Shown one piece after another: positions 54,439 to 61,609 of a stretch of DNA of 64,000 nt. The notes beneath the pieces were generated by a model. The model saw only the letters and a program-made list of their open reading frames with translations, ran no database searches and had not been told where the DNA came from. The stretch spans positions 1 through 64,000 of the forward strand of contig NZ_LMPC01000008.1 of the NCBI RefSeq assembly GCF_001423745.1. Reading direction: 5' to 3'. Each line of letters opens with the position of its first letter. The first letter of the stretch is position 1. A program made the position numbers and the translations under genes. The stretch is from Arthrobacter sp. Leaf337. Its GTDB lineage: Bacteria > Actinomycetota > Actinomycetes > Actinomycetales > Micrococcaceae.

Positions 54439-55682
54439 CGGTTGGCTGCCCCGTCTGTATCTGCCTCAACTGTCTCTGATTCGTCGGCGAATCCTGCACT
54501 GTATTCCTCGAACCAGGCCAGTTCTTCGGCCACCAGCGGGTGCGCTTCGGCGTAGGTGTTGGCGAACGCCGTCCGGATGTCCGGGGTTTCGAGGTCGTGG
54601 GTCGTCTTGCGGACGTAGGCGGCGAGCTCATCGCCGTCTGCCTTAACCTTGGCGAAGAAGTCATCGTCCGCGAGGTTCTCGGCGCGGAGGTACTTCTCGA
54701 GCCGTTCGAGGGGGTCTTTCGCCCGCCACTGCGCCTCTTCGTCGGAGCCGCGGTACTTTGTGGGGTCGTCGGCCGTCGTGTGGGCGCCGACCCGGTAGGT
54801 GAACGCCTCGATGAGCACGGGGCTCTTCCCTTCGCGGGCGCGCTCCAATGCCCACTCTGTGACGGCATGGACTGCGATGACGTCGTTGCCGTCCACCCGG
54901 ATCCCCGGGAAACCGTAGCCCTTGGCACGGTCGGCGAGCGGGACGCGGGTCTGAACGGTGCTGGGCACCGAGATGGCCCAATGGTTGTTCTGGCAGAAAA
55001 AGACCACGGGCGCGTTGTACGACGATGCGAACACCATGGATTCGTGCACGTCGCCTTCGGAGCTGGCGCCGTCGCCGAAGTAGACCATGACCGCTGCCTT
55101 GGGCTCCTGCGGCTGTCCCGGAGTGGCGTTGGCGGCCGCGAGTTTCTGGTCACGCTGGATCCCCATGGCGTAGCCGACGGCATGCGGAGTCTGCGCTGCG
55201 AGGACCAGGGTGTACAGGTGGAAGTTGGTGTCCTTGGGGTTCCAGCCCCCGTTGGACACGCCGCGGAACTGGCGCAGCAGCTCGGCGAGGTCGACGTTGC
55301 GCGTCAGGGCGACTCCGTGCTCGCGGTAAGTGGGGAAAATGTAGTCCTGCGGCTGGCTGGCCCGGCCCGAACCGATCTGGGCTGCTTCCTGACCCGTGAG
55401 GGGTACCCAAAGGGCAAGCTGGCCCTGCCGCTGGAGCGCAGTTGCCTCCTGGTCAAAGCGCCGGATGGCTGCCATGTCGGCGTAGAAACCCCGCAGCTTA
55501 TCAGCGTCCAGACGGTCGGCGTAGGCAGAGAAGACCGGATCTTCGCCCAAGGTGCCGTCCGGACCCAGGAGCTGGACCATTTGAGTGGGAGGTTCGCCCA
55601 GCACGGCCTCGGCTTCCGCCTCGAGCTGGTCATCTACCCCGGTTCCGTCGAACTCGGTAGCGGGCAGGTGTGTGGCGCCCAT
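54435..55682 (-). CDS. bkdA: Branched-chain 2-oxoacid dehydrogenase E1 alpha
   Basis: A 415-residue E1 alpha. The thiamine-diphosphate motif starts at GDGASSEGDVHESMVFA and ends in CQNNHWAIS, about 26 residues later, as required. TYREHGVALTRN and GSDEEAQW are typical. Start ATG 55682 has AAGGAG 5 nt before it; the GTG at 55706 (MSGKQG) also fits the frame but lies over the ribosome site. First gene of bkdABC, behind a 42-bp palindrome that may overlap the promoter. No E3 gene follows. Confidence 0.93.
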   Translation of the reverse strand: MGATHLPATEFDGTGVDDQLEAEAEAVLGEPPTQMVQLLGPDGTLGEDPVFSAYADRLDADKLRGFYADMAAIRRFDQEATALQRQGQLALWVPLTGQEAAQIGSGRASQPQDYIFPTYREHGVALTRNVDLAELLRQFRGVSNGGWNPKDTNFHLYTLVLAAQTPHAVGYAMGIQRDQKLAAANATPGQPQEPKAAVMVYFGDGASSEGDVHESMVFASSYNAPVVFFCQNNHWAISVPSTVQTRVPLADRAKGYGFPGIRVDGNDVIAVHAVTEWALERAREGKSPVLIEAFTYRVGAHTTADDPTKYRGSDEEAQWRAKDPLERLEKYLRAENLADDDFFAKVKADGDELAAYVRKTTHDLETPDIRTAFANTYAEAHPLVAEELAWFEEYSAGFADESETVEADTDGAANR

Positions 55683-55729
55683 ACCGTCTCCTTGCTTGCC
55701 GCTCACAAGAGCGTCGCAATCTCGCTGGG

Positions 55730-55771
55730 ATATATGCCGGATCGGGAATACATTCCTGATCCGGCATATAT
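55730..55771. promoter_or_regulatory. 42-bp palindromic operator candidate of the bkd operon
   Basis: ATATATGCCGGATC (55730-55743) and GATCCGGCATATAT (55758-55771) are perfect inverted 14-mers. Between them GGAAT-AC-ATTCC continues the symmetry, with one G/T step, so the whole 42 bp is nearly a single palindrome. It is 48 bp upstream of the bkdA start. There is no T-tract for hisC on the minus strand, so an operator (Lrp- or similar type) is more likely than a terminator. Confidence 0.65.
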
Positions 55772-55831
55772 TTTGGCTTACTGTCCCTTACTTTATCCGC
55801 AGTAGGCGGACGCCGGGCGTTATGTTAAGCG

Positions 55832-56950
55832 CTAGGAACGCCGTGGCGGCTTTGTATAGTTCGCACAGAGCTTGAGGAAACGGCTGTTCGCTTCCTCCTC
55901 GCCGATGCTCACCCGGACACCCTCGTTGCCGAATGCCCGCACGGACAGGGCGTTTTCACCCGCCAGCGCGGCGAACTCCGCGCTGTTTTCGCCCAGGTTG
56001 AGCCAGACGAAGTTGCCTTGGGCGTCCGGCACGAACCAGCCAAGCTCGCGCAGCCCGGCCGTCACGCGGTCACGCTCGTCCACAAGGCTTTGTACCCTTT
56101 CTACAACCTGGCTGAAGTTCTGCAGCGAGGTGACAGCCGCCCGCTCGGCGATCTGCGATACCGAGAACGGCGTGGCGGCCACCCGGAGGTGCTGCGTGAG
56201 GTCCGGGTGGGAGACGCTGTACCCCACGCGGAGGCCGGCCAGCCCGTGCGCCTTCGAGAAGGTCCGGAGGACCACCACATTCGGGTGCTTGCGGTACATC
56301 TCGATGCCGTCCACGGCGTGCTCGGCGCGCACGAACTCCTGGTATGCCTCGTCAATAACGATGACGACGTCCGAGGGGACGGAGCGAATGAACCGCTCGG
56401 TTTCCTCGGATTCGAGGATGGGACCGGTGGGATTGTTGGGGGTGCACAGCAGGATGACTTTGGTTCGCGCGGTAACGGCGGCTGCCATGGCATCGAGGTC
56501 GTGGCGGCCGTCGGGCGTCAGGGGGATCCTCACGCTTTCGGCCCCGGCAAGCCCGACACAGATGGGGTATGCCTCAAAAGACCGCCAGGCGTAGATGACT
56601 TCATCGGCCTTGCCGTCGTCGTTCTGCCCGGCGAAGGTCACCAGCAGCTGGTTCAGCGCGCCCAGGCTGCCCGCCCCCGTGACGATGTCTTCGGCGGGAA
56701 CCTGCAGGAATTCCGAGAGCGCCCCCCGGAGTTTCGTACTGAGGGGGTCGGGGTAGCGGTTGAAATCGGTCTGGTCCGCAATGGCCTGCAACACTGCAGG
56801 GATGGGCGGAAGCGGGTTCTCGTTGGAGGACAGCTTGTAGCTGGCTAGACCCTCGACGGCGGCGGGAGGCTTGCCGGCGGCATAACGGGGAAGCCTGTCC
56901 ACGACCGGACGGGGCCTGATTCCCCCGGCGGGGTTCTCTGGTGAAGTCAT
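55832..56950 (-). CDS. hisC: Histidinol-phosphate/aromatic aminotransferase (HisC-type)
   Basis: A 372-residue fold-type I aminotransferase of the HisC family. YKLSSNENPLPPIPAVLQAI, TGAGSLGALNQLL, TPNNPTGPILE, VIDEAYQEFV and TFSKAHGLAGLRVGY (PLP-Lys) are typical. Actinobacteria often have a second copy that acts as aromatic aminotransferase; location beside bkd rather than in a his cluster suggests that role. ATG 56950 is the start; the frame to the left is not coding. Convergent or co-directional upstream of bkdA, 149 bp apart. Confidence 0.85.
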   Translation of the reverse strand: MTSPENPAGGIRPRPVVDRLPRYAAGKPPAAVEGLASYKLSSNENPLPPIPAVLQAIADQTDFNRYPDPLSTKLRGALSEFLQVPAEDIVTGAGSLGALNQLLVTFAGQNDDGKADEVIYAWRSFEAYPICVGLAGAESVRIPLTPDGRHDLDAMAAAVTARTKVILLCTPNNPTGPILESEETERFIRSVPSDVVIVIDEAYQEFVRAEHAVDGIEMYRKHPNVVVLRTFSKAHGLAGLRVGYSVSHPDLTQHLRVAATPFSVSQIAERAAVTSLQNFSQVVERVQSLVDERDRVTAGLRELGWFVPDAQGNFVWLNLGENSAEFAALAGENALSVRAFGNEGVRVSIGEEEANSRFLKLCANYTKPPRRS

Positions 56951-57010
56951 GCCAACTAGCCTACTTCTCCGGTCCTGCCGCTTTCCTCCGCCGTGTGAAA
57001 GCATGGGCCC

Positions 57011-57436
57011 ATGTTTTCTTTCATCGTGCGGGTTCTCATCAATGGCCTTGCCCTCTGGATTGCCAGCTGGATCCTGCCCGGTCTGGACATCTCCACCACC
57101 GCAACGACCGAAGCCGTTGCCCAAGGCGGCGTCACGCAGGGAACCGACCCTCTGGGCATCATTCTCGCCTACCTGTTCATCGGCCTGATCTTCGGCCTGG
57201 TCAATGCGTTGGTGCGGCCGATCGTCAGCCTGCTGTCGCTGCCGATCACCATCCTCACGCTGGGGCTGTTCACTATCGTCATCAACGCCGCCATGCTGTA
57301 CCTGACCTCCTGGCTCAGCAGTTACACCCCCGTCCACTTCACCATCGACTCCTTCTTCTGGACGGCGGTTCTGGCGGCCATCATCATCACGCTGGTCTCC
57401 CTCGTGGCTGGCAGGATCACGGGCGTCCGCCGCTAA
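57011..57436 (+). CDS. Phage holin family (4TMS) membrane protein
   Basis: A 141-residue protein with four hydrophobic helices: MFSFIVRVLINGLALWIASWILPGL, GIILAYLFIGLIFGLVNALVRPIV, LPITILTLGLFTIVINAAMLYL and WTAVLAAIIITLVSLVAG. RPIVSLLSLPITILTLGLF is the family signature (phage holin superfamily IV). Despite the name it is a chromosomal housekeeping membrane protein in actinobacteria, not evidence of phage. Divergent from hisC. Confidence 0.87.
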   Translation: MFSFIVRVLINGLALWIASWILPGLDISTTATTEAVAQGGVTQGTDPLGIILAYLFIGLIFGLVNALVRPIVSLLSLPITILTLGLFTIVINAAMLYLTSWLSSYTPVHFTIDSFFWTAVLAAIIITLVSLVAGRITGVRR

Positions 57437-57450
57437 ACGGGCTGGTGCAG

Positions 57451-58881
57451 CTAGCGTGCAACCCACCTGGCAGCACCCAATGGCGGCCGATCCGGCTGGC
57501 GGGCAGACGTAACCCGGGGCTCCCGGTTTACGGCGAAACGCGTGGCTGTCCCTGCGCCGCCGACGCCGAGGACTCCGGCCAGGACCGCAGTGTTTGCGAC
57601 CAAAGAGGGGTCTTCACTGGCGGACACCGCCCTGGCCCCTGCCTCGTAGTTTTCAAGGCTATGGCCGGGCCCGAGCCCGGGGTCTTTGCCTTCCGGGGTG
57701 ATCACCCGGTCCGTCAACGTGACGGTGACCCTGTCCCGGGTGTCCGGATTCGGAATTCCGTCGCTGCCGGGGACCCAGTCCTGGCGGTGTTCCACATGCA
57801 GGGACGTGATTCCGGTTTCGGGGGTAATTCCGCCCACCGGTGATCCGGCCGTGAGGACATACTTCAGGTTGAATTCGGCGAGGAACGCCTTGTCGCTGCT
57901 GAGGTTCATGGCATGCACCCCGCCTTGGCTGTAGCCGACAGCGACCACTTGGTCGCCCTTGGAGGCCCCGGCCTGGTGCAACGCCGAGGTGACGGCGGCA
58001 TTGAGCTGCTCCGAGCCGTATCCCAGCGCCTCCACAATTCCTGCCTCATCCAGCGGGTTCACTCCCCCGGGCGGATCAGTGCGTTGTGTGCCGGGGACGA
58101 TGACAATGAATGCCTTGTGCCCGCCGTTCCCGACCTGGACCACTTCGATTGTCCCGTGCCCGTCAGCGTCCAGCTCACGGAGCCGGGCAAGCAGCCCGGC
58201 TGGGGAGGTATCGACGTCGACGTCGCGCGTCAGTTCCTCTACCGCAGTGACCGGCCGGGGCTTCAGCCACGGAAAGTAGTTCTCCGTCAACCTGCGAACG
58301 AAGGCACCCGAGGCTGAAATGTGCCTGCCGGCGGCCAGCTCTGCGGCCAGGGCCCTGGCGAGGTCCTCTTTCGGTGCAATGGTTGCCAGCAGCATGATGG
58401 ATGCCGGCAGCGCGAGGGCCTCGGCCGCGTCCCGGCTTGGGTAGTTGGTCTTTGTCAGATCCACGAACAACAAGGGCAGGAAGCTCCAGCCGTCCTCCGG
58501 CGGGCGGATCCCGGCGGCGGCCAGCGACTCCGCCCTTTCGTAGTCGCGGTGGCTTGCGCGGACCTGATCGCTGAGGTGCTGGAGTCCTTCCCTGACGGCG
58601 CGCACCGATTGACCGCCTTCACCCACCGCGATGAGTGCCGCCGTGCCGCTGGGCCGTGGATCGTACTGGTAGGGACACAGCTCTTCCCAGATCCGGCGGA
58701 CGCCGATTTCGACGGCGGCGAGTTCTTCAGCCATGCCTTCCAGTTCGGACGCACCGGCCATGAGCTCCTCCAGCTGGAAGCGGATTCCGCCCACACCGCC
58801 GCGGATCCGCATGCTCCCGTCGGTGGCCGGTTCCAGCGGCCCCAGCGGTCCGCCGCTTCCGGAGGGTGTGGCCGCCGCCAT
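57451..58881 (-). CDS. ESX-like N-terminus with alpha/beta serine hydrolase domain
   Basis: A 476-residue protein. Residues about 28-118 look like an ESX/PE-style helical region (IRFQLEELMAGASELEGMAEELAAVEIGVRRIW). Residues 255-445 form an alpha/beta hydrolase: nucleophile elbow VAVGYSQGG with Ser318, possible acid Asp368 in HRQDWVPG, His407 in GPGHSLENY. This triad order and spacing fit lipase/cutinase-like enzymes. Its ATG overlaps the stop of the small upstream gene by 1 bp (TGATG), so they are coupled. A secreted lipase is plausible; export and substrate are inferred. Confidence 0.68.
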   Translation of the reverse strand: MAAATPSGSGGPLGPLEPATDGSMRIRGGVGGIRFQLEELMAGASELEGMAEELAAVEIGVRRIWEELCPYQYDPRPSGTAALIAVGEGGQSVRAVREGLQHLSDQVRASHRDYERAESLAAAGIRPPEDGWSFLPLLFVDLTKTNYPSRDAAEALALPASIMLLATIAPKEDLARALAAELAAGRHISASGAFVRRLTENYFPWLKPRPVTAVEELTRDVDVDTSPAGLLARLRELDADGHGTIEVVQVGNGGHKAFIVIVPGTQRTDPPGGVNPLDEAGIVEALGYGSEQLNAAVTSALHQAGASKGDQVVAVGYSQGGVHAMNLSSDKAFLAEFNLKYVLTAGSPVGGITPETGITSLHVEHRQDWVPGSDGIPNPDTRDRVTVTLTDRVITPEGKDPGLGPGHSLENYEAGARAVSASEDPSLVANTAVLAGVLGVGGAGTATRFAVNREPRVTSARQPDRPPLGAARWVAR

Positions 58882-59186
58882 CAGTACCCGCCCCCGGGAG
58901 TCCGCTGGGACGAGACAGGGACCTGCTGTGAGTGGCGAAGCACGGCTTCGTAAGCCGCCATCAGCCGCTCCCGTGCCCGGTCCAGCGCGGCTGCCTGCAG
59001 CGAGATGGCCGTGCGGTACGCCTGTCCGGCCGGGGACTGCCACTCAGCCAGCTGCACGTGGCGGAACCTGAGCATCGACGTATCGAGGCTGTGGGCGAAG
59101 TTGGCGACCCGCCATGCCAGCTGCTGCACTTCGAAGCTCCGCGATCCGCACATGTTGGCATCCGCTGCGGTGATGCTGCCGCTCAT
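58881..59186 (-). CDS. ESX/WXG100-like small protein
   Basis: A 101-residue helical protein: VQQLAWRVANFAHSLDTSMLRFRHVQLAEWQSPAGQAYRTAISLQAAALDRARERLMAAYEAVLRHSQQ. The helix-turn-helix with W-Q-S-P-A-G in the turn resembles WXG100/ESX proteins. ATG 59186 has GGGAG 6-7 nt upstream. It is coupled by 1 bp with the hydrolase gene, giving the arrangement small ESX-like protein then large enzyme. No ESX membrane components lie nearby. Confidence 0.65.
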   Translation of the reverse strand: MSGSITAADANMCGSRSFEVQQLAWRVANFAHSLDTSMLRFRHVQLAEWQSPAGQAYRTAISLQAAALDRARERLMAAYEAVLRHSQQVPVSSQRTPGGGY

Positions 59187-59376
59187 TCCAGCTCCCCTGA
59201 CTTTGTTGTTCCGCATGGTCGGTGATGACGACGCTACGGAGCGGCCCAAGGGCCTGGTACCGCCGACGTCGACTATGTGGAAAACGGGGGACACCCCGGA
59301 ACCCCGGGCCTGGGGAGGACAAGTCATACGGACTCCGCGCTTAAGGGGCGGCGCGACTTCGTGAAACAATCAGCAC

Positions 59377-60819
59377 ATGCCTGAAACTGCCGCCACAGCT
59401 GACACCCGTACGCCTTCCGGACGCCTGGCCCTCGCCGCGTCGCCGGACAAGATTGCCCTCGGCCCGCTGGACGGCCGGTACCAGTCCGCCGTAGCGCCCC
59501 TGGTGGATTACCTGTCCGAGGCGGCCCTGAACCGCGACCGCGTGGCCGTGGAAGTTGAATGGCTCATCCACCTGACCGGCAACAACGTGCTGCCGGGCGC
59601 CGGGCCGCTGACGGCTGAACAGCAGGACCAGCTCCGCGCGATCGTCACCGAATTCGATTCGGCTTCGGTCACCGAGCTGGCCGAAATCGAGGCCGTGACG
59701 GTGCACGACGTCAAGGCTGTGGAGTACTACATCGGCCGCAGGCTCCCGGCCATCGGCATTGAGCGTCTGACCGCCATGGTGCACTTCGGGTGCACGTCCG
59801 AAGACATCAACAACCTCTCCTACGCCTTGGGTGTCAAGGGGGCTGTGGAGGACGTGTGGCTGCCCGCCGCCAGGACCCTTGTGGCCCAGATCAGCAAGAT
59901 GGCTGACGACAACCGCAGCGTGCCCATGCTCTCCCGCACGCATGGCCAGCCGGCCACGCCCACCACACTGGGCAAGGAACTCGCCGTCATTGCGCACCGC
60001 CTGACCCGCCAGCTGGACCGCATCGCCAAGACCGAATACCTGGGCAAGATCAACGGCGCCACCGGCACCTACGCCGCGCACGTGGCCTCCGTGCCGGGCG
60101 CCGACTGGCAGCAGGTCGCGAAGTCGTTCGTCGAGGGCCTGGGCCTGACCTGGAACCCGCTGACCACCCAGATCGAAAGCCACGACTGGCAGGCGGAGCT
60201 GTACGCCGACGTCGCGCGTTTCAACCGGATCCTGCACAACGTGTGCACAGACATCTGGAGCTACATCTCCATCGGCTACTTCGCTCAGATTCCGGTGGCG
60301 GGCGCCACGGGTTCCTCCACCATGCCGCACAAGGTCAACCCGATCCGTTTCGAGAACGCCGAGGCCAACCTGGAGATCTCCTCAGGCCTGCTTGATGTTC
60401 TCGGCTCCACCCTGGTGACCTCGCGCTGGCAGCGCGACCTCACCGATTCCTCAAGCCAGCGCAACATCGGCGTGGCATTCGGGCACTCCCTGCTGGCCAT
60501 CTCCAACGTGGTCAAGGGCCTGGAGCGCCTGGATGTGGCCGAGGACGTCCTGGCCGCCGACCTCGACACCAACTGGGAAGTGCTGGGTGAGGCGATCCAG
60601 ATGGTGATGCGCGCCGAAGCGATTGCCGGCGTCGAAGGGATGGAAAACCCCTACGAACGGCTCAAGGACCTCACCCGCGGACAGCGCGTGGACGCCGCCC
60701 GGATGCAGGAATTCGTACAGGGGCTGGGCCTGTCCCCCGACGCCGAAGCGCGGCTGCTTGCCCTGACGCCCGGAAAGTACACCGGCATCGCCACCGAACT
60801 GGTGGACCACCTCAAATGA
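59377..60819 (+). CDS. purB: Adenylosuccinate lyase
   Basis: A 480-residue enzyme that splits adenylosuccinate and SAICAR in purine synthesis. LDGRYQSAVAPLVDYLSEAALNRDRVAVEVEWL is the E. coli-type N-terminus; SRTHGQPATPTTLGKEL has the catalytic His; GSSTMPHKVNPIRFENAEANLE is the superfamily signature. The ATG is at 59377 with no clear ribosome site. Its stop overlaps the next gene by 4 bp (ATGA). Region 59187-59376 before it holds its promoter. Confidence 0.95.
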   Translation: MPETAATADTRTPSGRLALAASPDKIALGPLDGRYQSAVAPLVDYLSEAALNRDRVAVEVEWLIHLTGNNVLPGAGPLTAEQQDQLRAIVTEFDSASVTELAEIEAVTVHDVKAVEYYIGRRLPAIGIERLTAMVHFGCTSEDINNLSYALGVKGAVEDVWLPAARTLVAQISKMADDNRSVPMLSRTHGQPATPTTLGKELAVIAHRLTRQLDRIAKTEYLGKINGATGTYAAHVASVPGADWQQVAKSFVEGLGLTWNPLTTQIESHDWQAELYADVARFNRILHNVCTDIWSYISIGYFAQIPVAGATGSSTMPHKVNPIRFENAEANLEISSGLLDVLGSTLVTSRWQRDLTDSSSQRNIGVAFGHSLLAISNVVKGLERLDVAEDVLAADLDTNWEVLGEAIQMVMRAEAIAGVEGMENPYERLKDLTRGQRVDAARMQEFVQGLGLSPDAEARLLALTPGKYTGIATELVDHLK

Positions 60820-61487
60820 GGCTTCTGCTGATCCGGCACGGCCAGACCCCCGGGAACGTGCTGGGCCAGTTGGATACCGCACACCCGGGGCCGGGCCTCA
60901 CGGAACTGGGCGAGCGCCAGGCCGAGGCCCTGTCGCGTGCCCTGGTGAATGAGCCGATCCAGGCCCTCTATGCCTCCACGCTGATCCGTACACAGATCAC
61001 GGCTGCTCCCCTGGCGCGGCTGCAGGGCCTCGAGGCCGAGGTGATCGAGGGCATCCACGAGATCGAGGCCGGAGCGCTGGAAAAGCAGACGGACCACGAA
61101 TCGCACAAGCGGTACCTGGGAACCATATTTTCCTGGGCCGACGGCGACCTGGACCGCCGGATGCCCGCCGGTCCCAGCGGCCGGGACTTCTTCGACCGCT
61201 ATGACGCCGCAATCGCACAAGTCGCCGACCGGGCAAATGGCCTCGGGGATTCCGCGTCTGTGGCCGTGGTCAGTCACGGTGCAGCCATCCGGGTGTGGGC
61301 CGGCCTGCGGGCCGGCAACATCGAACCGGACTTTGCTGTCAGGCACGTCCTGGATAACACCGGCATTGTGGCGCTGGAGGGGGACCCCGACAGCGGCTGG
61401 GAGCTCATCCACTGGGACGACAGTCCGGTGGGCGGCCTGGCTCTGGCCGACCCCACAGCAGAGGACCCCGCCGGCGGACCTGCCTGA
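60816..61487 (+). CDS. Histidine phosphatase family protein
   Basis: A 223-residue phosphoglycerate-mutase-type phosphatase. MRLLLIRHGQTPGN is the RHG catalytic motif with His8, and Arg, Glu and the second His are in LYASTLIRTQITA, IHEIEAGALE and VVSHGAAIRVW. The substrate (sugar or nucleotide phosphate) is unknown. Overlaps purB by 4 bp, so co-translated; a link to purine or cofactor metabolism is only suggested by that. Confidence 0.85.
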   Translation: MRLLLIRHGQTPGNVLGQLDTAHPGPGLTELGERQAEALSRALVNEPIQALYASTLIRTQITAAPLARLQGLEAEVIEGIHEIEAGALEKQTDHESHKRYLGTIFSWADGDLDRRMPAGPSGRDFFDRYDAAIAQVADRANGLGDSASVAVVSHGAAIRVWAGLRAGNIEPDFAVRHVLDNTGIVALEGDPDSGWELIHWDDSPVGGLALADPTAEDPAGGPA

Positions 61488-61609
61488 CCACCACACTGCC
61501 CGCAGGCACTGGACTGCTCCCCCGAACGCGTTCATGATGAAAGCAGGCGTGGGGACAGGATGGTCGGCCGCGGTGTGCGGTTGCTCCCGCGCAGTGGAGG
61601 CGCAGTGGC

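Noticed and set aside
55730..55771. Terminator of hisC
   Set aside because: On the minus strand the hairpin is not followed by a T-run, and it sits at promoter distance from bkdA.
57011..57436. Holin-family gene as evidence for a prophage
   Set aside because: This family is a normal chromosomal membrane protein in actinobacteria; no integrase, lysin or structural gene is near.
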